Positions 14,908-17,980 of a DNA stretch of 17,980 bases are shown here, piece after piece. The stretch comes from an uncultured Acetatifactor sp. (lineage in GTDB: Bacteria; Bacillota; Clostridia; Lachnospirales; Lachnospiraceae). The notes beneath the pieces were generated by a model. It was not told the origin of the DNA, ran no database searches, and saw only the letters and a list, made by a program, of their open reading frames with translations. The stretch spans positions 1 through 17,980 of the forward strand of contig CAJTKW010000080.1 of the NCBI GenBank assembly GCA_910577035.1, read 5' to 3'. Positions within the stretch are counted from its first letter, which is position 1; each line of letters opens with the position of its first letter. The translations under genes were made by a program, and so were the position numbers.

Positions 14908-16317
14908 TTACTCTCCTCTTCCATCATATTTTTTTATAGTAAAAGAACGGCGCACGCAGGCCCTCGCTTCTTTTAAGTCCGATAATTCTCCCCGGGAAAT
15001 CATCTGCACGATCAGGTTGCCAATGGCCGTAGCCTCGGTGGGACCGGCATAAACAGGTACTCCCGTCTCCCGGGCCGTCAGCCGGTTCAGATAATCCGCA
15101 TTGGCACCCCCGCCTACAATATGGATTTTATCGTATACCTGTCCCGTCATTGACTCTATTTCCCGGATCGTCTCCGCATAGCATCTGGCCAGGCTGTTGT
15201 AAATGACACAGGCCACCTCCCCGATTCCCTCAGGCACCCGGCTGCCGGATTCCCGGCATGCCGCCTGTACCTCCTCCGTCATATTCCGGGGTGCCAGAAA
15301 CCTGTCGTCATTGCAGTCTACTATAGAAGAAATGGTGCATTTTTCAGCCTGCCCGCAGATTTCGCCGAAGCTTAAGCCTCCGCCGATTTCCTTTTTCACG
15401 GACTGGATCATCCACAGGCCCATGATATTCTTCAGATACCGGAATCGGTAATCAAAACCGCCCTCGTTGGTAAGATTATGCTCCCTGCTCCGTTTGGAAC
15501 AGTCCGCCTCTTTCAGCTCCGTGCCCATCAGCGACCAGGTGCCGGAGCTGATATACAGCGGGGCATCGCTGTCTGCAGGCACTGCCGCCACTGCGGAACC
15601 GGTGTCATGGGTGGCGGCCGCCACTACCGTACAGTTGTAGCCCACCTCCTCCTGCACTTCCCGCCTCAGCTCACCCAGCACGGTGCCGGGGGGGACGATC
15701 TTTTGAAATATCTTTTCGGGATATTCCAGCCTGCGAATCAGGTCAAAATCCCAGTCCTTTGTTTCCGGGCTTACCAGCTGACCCGTGGTGGCATTGGTAT
15801 ATTCCGTAACCGCCCTGCCGGAGAGCAGATAATGAAAATAATCCGGAATCAGCAGCAGTTTCTCCGCCTGCTCCAGGTGCTCCCTGTGCCGCTTTTTCAG
15901 CGCCATCAGCTGATAAACCGTATTAAAGATCTGTTTCTGGATACCGGTTCTGGCATACAGCTCTTCTTCACCGATCACCCCGTATACCTCACTGTCCATC
16001 CCTTTGGTACGCCCGTCCCGGTACGCCACGGCGCTGCCGATGCGCTGCCCGTCCCCGTCCAGAAGGACGAAATCCACTCCCCAGGTATCCACGGAGACGC
16101 TGACCGGGATTTTCCCCAGCTCCCTGCACTTTTTCATGCCTGCCTTGATCTGGGTGAACAGTTCATCCACATCCCAGACAGACTCCCCGTCCCGCTCCAC
16201 CATGCCGTTGGGAAAGCGGTGAATCTCCTCCAGCTCTATCCTGCCGTCCCTTAAACTCCCCAGAATATGCCGTCCGCTGGACGCACCTATGTCGATTGCC
16301 AGATAATATGTACTCAT
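14908..16317 (-). CDS. rhaB: Rhamnulokinase (FGGY family)
   Basis: This 469-residue sugar kinase phosphorylates L-rhamnulose at C1. It has the FGGY/actin-fold phosphate motif AIDIGASSGR (7-16), the sugar-binding segment VDTWGVDFVLLD (76-87), IPDYFHYLLSG (157-167), and the catalytic Asp238 in ATHDTGSAV (E. coli Asp237). The C-terminal nucleotide-binding segment is VGGGANADYLNRLTA. I chose the ATG at 16317, which follows AGGAGGAAG; the frame is open 15 codons further but without a ribosome binding site. It is the first gene of the rhamnose string. An extended -10 promoter lies about 36 bases upstream. Confidence 0.95.
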   Translation of the reverse strand: MSTYYLAIDIGASSGRHILGSLRDGRIELEEIHRFPNGMVERDGESVWDVDELFTQIKAGMKKCRELGKIPVSVSVDTWGVDFVLLDGDGQRIGSAVAYRDGRTKGMDSEVYGVIGEEELYARTGIQKQIFNTVYQLMALKKRHREHLEQAEKLLLIPDYFHYLLSGRAVTEYTNATTGQLVSPETKDWDFDLIRRLEYPEKIFQKIVPPGTVLGELRREVQEEVGYNCTVVAAATHDTGSAVAAVPADSDAPLYISSGTWSLMGTELKEADCSKRSREHNLTNEGGFDYRFRYLKNIMGLWMIQSVKKEIGGGLSFGEICGQAEKCTISSIVDCNDDRFLAPRNMTEEVQAACRESGSRVPEGIGEVACVIYNSLARCYAETIREIESMTGQVYDKIHIVGGGANADYLNRLTARETGVPVYAGPTEATAIGNLIVQMISRGELSDLKEARACVRRSFTIKKYDGRGE

Positions 16318-16352
16318 GTTCTTCCTCCTGCCGGAAATACCGCGATAAAAGA

Positions 16353-16361
16353 ATTGTACCA
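16353..16361 (-). promoter_or_regulatory. Extended -10 promoter element of the rha operon
   Basis: On the minus strand, TGGTACAAT gives a TGN-extended -10 box, placing the start near 16346 and a leader of about 29 bases before rhaB. There is no good -35 box 17 bases upstream (TATCAA), which would fit a promoter that depends on an activator, as many rhamnose operons do. No rhamnose regulator gene is present in the window, and the activator dependence is inference. Confidence 0.45.
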
Positions 16362-16401
16362 CATTTCTCCAGCTTTTGATATAATATATTTATTAACTTT
16401 C

Positions 16402-16430
16402 TTGACTTTAACGCAACACACTGATAAACT
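16402..16430 (+). promoter_or_regulatory. Sigma-A promoter of the trpB2-like gene
   Basis: TTGACT (16402-16407) and TAAACT (16425-16430) are separated by 17 bases, with a short leader of about 20 bases to the ATG at 16458. It lies in the 140-base divergent gap shared with rhaB. The gap also contains an AT-rich imperfect dyad (about 16378-16397) that might be a shared regulator site. No T-box or tryptophan leader is present. Confidence 0.65.
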
Positions 16431-16457
16431 GATGTCAAAAAGAGAAAAGAGGCAGCC

Positions 16458-17834
16458 ATGAATAACAAAGAAATTCCTTACAAAATCTATCTGGAAGAAA
16501 AAGAAATGCCGGCCAGCTGGTACAATGTGCGGGCGGATATGAAAAACAAGCCTGCGCCGCTTTTAAACCCGGCCACCTTACAGCCCATGACCGCAGGGGA
16601 TCTGGAAGCCGTGTTCTGCGCGGAGCTGGTACGGCAGGAGCTGGACGACAGCACCCCCTATATTGAGATTCCCCGGGAAATCCTTGATTTCTACAAAATG
16701 TACCGCCCTTCACCTTTGGTCCGGGCGTATTGCCTGGAGAAGAAACTGGATACCCCGGCCAAAATCTATTACAAATTTGAAGGGAACAACACCAGCGGAA
16801 GCCATAAGCTCAATTCCGCCATTGCCCAGGCCTATTATGCCAAACAGCAGGGCTTAAAGGGCGTCACCACGGAGACCGGCGCCGGCCAGTGGGGCACTGC
16901 CCTTTCCATGGCCTGCTCTTATTTCGATCTGGACTGCAAGGTCTTCATGGTAAAGGTCTCCTACGAGCAGAAGCCCTTCCGTCGGGAGGTCATGCGCACC
17001 TACGGGGCAAGCGTAACCCCTTCCCCCTCCGAAACAACCCAGGTCGGCCGGCAGATTCTGGCAGAGCATCCGGGTACCTCCGGAAGCCTGGGATGTGCCA
17101 TTTCCGAAGCCGTAGAGGCTGCCACCGGTACCGAGGGCTATCGCTATGTCCTGGGCAGTGTGCTGAACCAGGTACTGCTGCACCAGTCGGTGATCGGCCT
17201 GGAGGCCAAGGCCGCCCTGGATAAATACGGAATCGTACCGGATATGATTATCGGCTGTGCCGGAGGAGGCTCCAATCTGGGCGGCCTGATTTCTCCGTTT
17301 ATGGGTGAAAAGCTGCGGGGAGAGCGGGATTACAGGATTATCGCCGTAGAGCCCGCATCCTGCCCCAGCTTCACCAGGGGACGATTTGCTTATGATTACT
17401 GTGACACCGGAAGAGTCTGCCCCCTGTCTAAAATGTACACCCTGGGCAGCGGCTTTATTCCCTCCGCAAACCATGCCGGGGGCTTACGCTACCACGGCAT
17501 GAGCAGCACCCTCTCCCAGCTCTATGCCGACGGCCTGATGGAGGCAAGAAGCGTAGAGCAGACTGCCGTATTTGCGGCAGCGGAACAGTTTGCCCGGGTG
17601 GAAGGCATCCTGCCGGCTCCCGAGAGCGCCCATGCAATCAGGGTTGCCATTGACGAAGCTATGAAGTGCAAAGAGACCGGCGAGGAAAAGACCATCGTCT
17701 TCGGCCTTACCGGCACCGGCTATTTCGACATGGTGGCATATGAAAAATATAACAACGGTGAAATGTCGGACTACATCCCCACAGACGCCGAGCTGGAAGC
17801 CGGCTTTGCGGGACTGCCGAAAGTGGAGAAATAA
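16458..17834 (+). CDS. TrpB2-type tryptophan synthase beta-like protein (PLP-dependent)
   Basis: This 458-residue PLP enzyme is of the TrpB2 subfamily. The Schiff-base Lys117 is in NTSGSHKLNSA, the catalytic Glu139 is in TETGAGQWG (Trp after Gln is typical of TrpB2, where classical TrpB has His), and the PLP phosphate loop is GCAGGGSNLGG (266-276). The longer N-terminus (residues 1-80) with EIPYKIYLEEKEMPASWYN also marks TrpB2. It probably makes L-tryptophan from indole and serine or salvages indole. There is no trpA or other trp gene nearby, so it is an orphan, as is common for TrpB2. The ribosome binding site is AAGAGG, 5 bases before the ATG. Confidence 0.92.
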   Translation: MNNKEIPYKIYLEEKEMPASWYNVRADMKNKPAPLLNPATLQPMTAGDLEAVFCAELVRQELDDSTPYIEIPREILDFYKMYRPSPLVRAYCLEKKLDTPAKIYYKFEGNNTSGSHKLNSAIAQAYYAKQQGLKGVTTETGAGQWGTALSMACSYFDLDCKVFMVKVSYEQKPFRREVMRTYGASVTPSPSETTQVGRQILAEHPGTSGSLGCAISEAVEAATGTEGYRYVLGSVLNQVLLHQSVIGLEAKAALDKYGIVPDMIIGCAGGGSNLGGLISPFMGEKLRGERDYRIIAVEPASCPSFTRGRFAYDYCDTGRVCPLSKMYTLGSGFIPSANHAGGLRYHGMSSTLSQLYADGLMEARSVEQTAVFAAAEQFARVEGILPAPESAHAIRVAIDEAMKCKETGEEKTIVFGLTGTGYFDMVAYEKYNNGEMSDYIPTDAELEAGFAGLPKVEK

Positions 17835-17859
17835 GATAAAAGGATGCAGGTCTGGAAGA

Positions 17860-17887
17860 ATGCCGGGTGAACTTGTTCGCCCGGCAT
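17860..17887 (+). terminator. Strong hairpin after the trpB2-like gene, possible terminator
   Basis: Thirteen-base arms (17860-17872 and 17875-17887) pair fully apart from one G-U. The hairpin starts 25 bases past the stop codon. No U-tract follows, so it is either a factor-assisted terminator or an mRNA 3' stabiliser. It abuts the second copy of the structured repeat element. Confidence 0.4.
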
Positions 17888-17899
17888 CTGCATGGATTG

Positions 17900-17957
17900 G
17901 AAGAACGCCGCTCTTGCGTTCTTCGAGGAATGACTTAGATTTTCTTAGCGGACGTAC
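17900..17957. repeat. Structured dispersed repeat element, copy 2 (left part)
   Basis: Stem 1 is the perfect 9-bp hairpin GAAGAACGC/GCGTTCTTC (17900-17908 with 17916-17924) with the 7-base loop CGCTCTT. It is followed by a 33-base stretch (17925-17957) that differs from copy 1 (6415-6449) at one base only, apart from the boundary. After CGTACT the two copies diverge. The pairing partner for the left arm of stem 2 is not found before the window ends. It lies downstream of the trpB2-like gene, whereas copy 1 lies downstream of the YfhO-like gene. Confidence 0.72.
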
Positions 17958-17980
17958 TAAAGAGGTGGCCATGCCCCTCT

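Noticed and set aside
16378..16397. AT-rich imperfect dyad as a rhamnose regulator site
   Set aside because: Only about 6 of 10 positions per half are symmetric, in a very AT-rich stretch where such matches arise by chance.

Overview
The window looks like a chromosomal segment from a Gram-positive anaerobe of the Clostridia, most likely a Lachnospiraceae species. The reasons are the moderately high GC content, strong AGGAGG-type ribosome binding sites, frequent TTG starts, and a gene set typical of that family: a COG3044 ABC-class ATPase, a YfhO-like membrane protein, an Mbeg1-like hydrolase, TrpB2, and a bacterial L-rhamnose operon. The genus cannot be fixed from this sequence. There is no phage, insertion sequence, CRISPR array or toxin system that I can see.

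Layout, left to right. The left edge cuts through a tRNA-Leu(CAG) gene on the minus strand that has a strong promoter with an A/T-rich upstream region. Next, all on the minus strand: a small secreted-or-structural-looking protein with two FliD-C-like repeats (234-1445), preceded by a sigma-A-like promoter and a possible sigma-28-like promoter; a COG3044 ATPase (1616-3589, TTG start), preceded by a long leader that contains a 12-codon ORF, three hairpins and an intrinsic terminator; and a TetR / ABC ATPase / ABC-2 permease operon (6236 down to 3893). A 330-base intergenic stretch (6237-6566) holds a dyad that may be the TetR operator, three tandem 18-bp repeats, a long structured repeat element and the terminator of the YfhO-like gene (6567-9116).

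A glutamine amidotransferase (9173-9829, plus) converges on, and overlaps by 74 bp, the last gene of a six-gene minus-strand string: rhaB (rhamnulokinase), rhaA (isomerase), rhaD (aldolase), an unrecognised 158-residue protein, citrate synthase, and an Mbeg1/DUF2974 hydrolase-like protein. Gaps within this string are only 3-44 bases. RhaA, RhaB and RhaD together convert L-rhamnose to dihydroxyacetone phosphate and L-lactaldehyde. No rhamnose transporter, regulator or lactaldehyde enzyme lies in the window. Divergent from rhaB is an orphan trpB2-like gene (16458-17834), followed by a second copy of the structured repeat element at the right edge.

The strongest non-gene signal is that dispersed element. 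The two copies share a stem-loop in which one base pair is missing from both arms in one copy, so the stem is kept while any reading frame is broken. The second is the peptide-plus-terminator leader in front of the COG3044 ATPase: there is no room for a promoter between the terminator hairpin and the start of the gene, so some form of readthrough or attenuation is implied.
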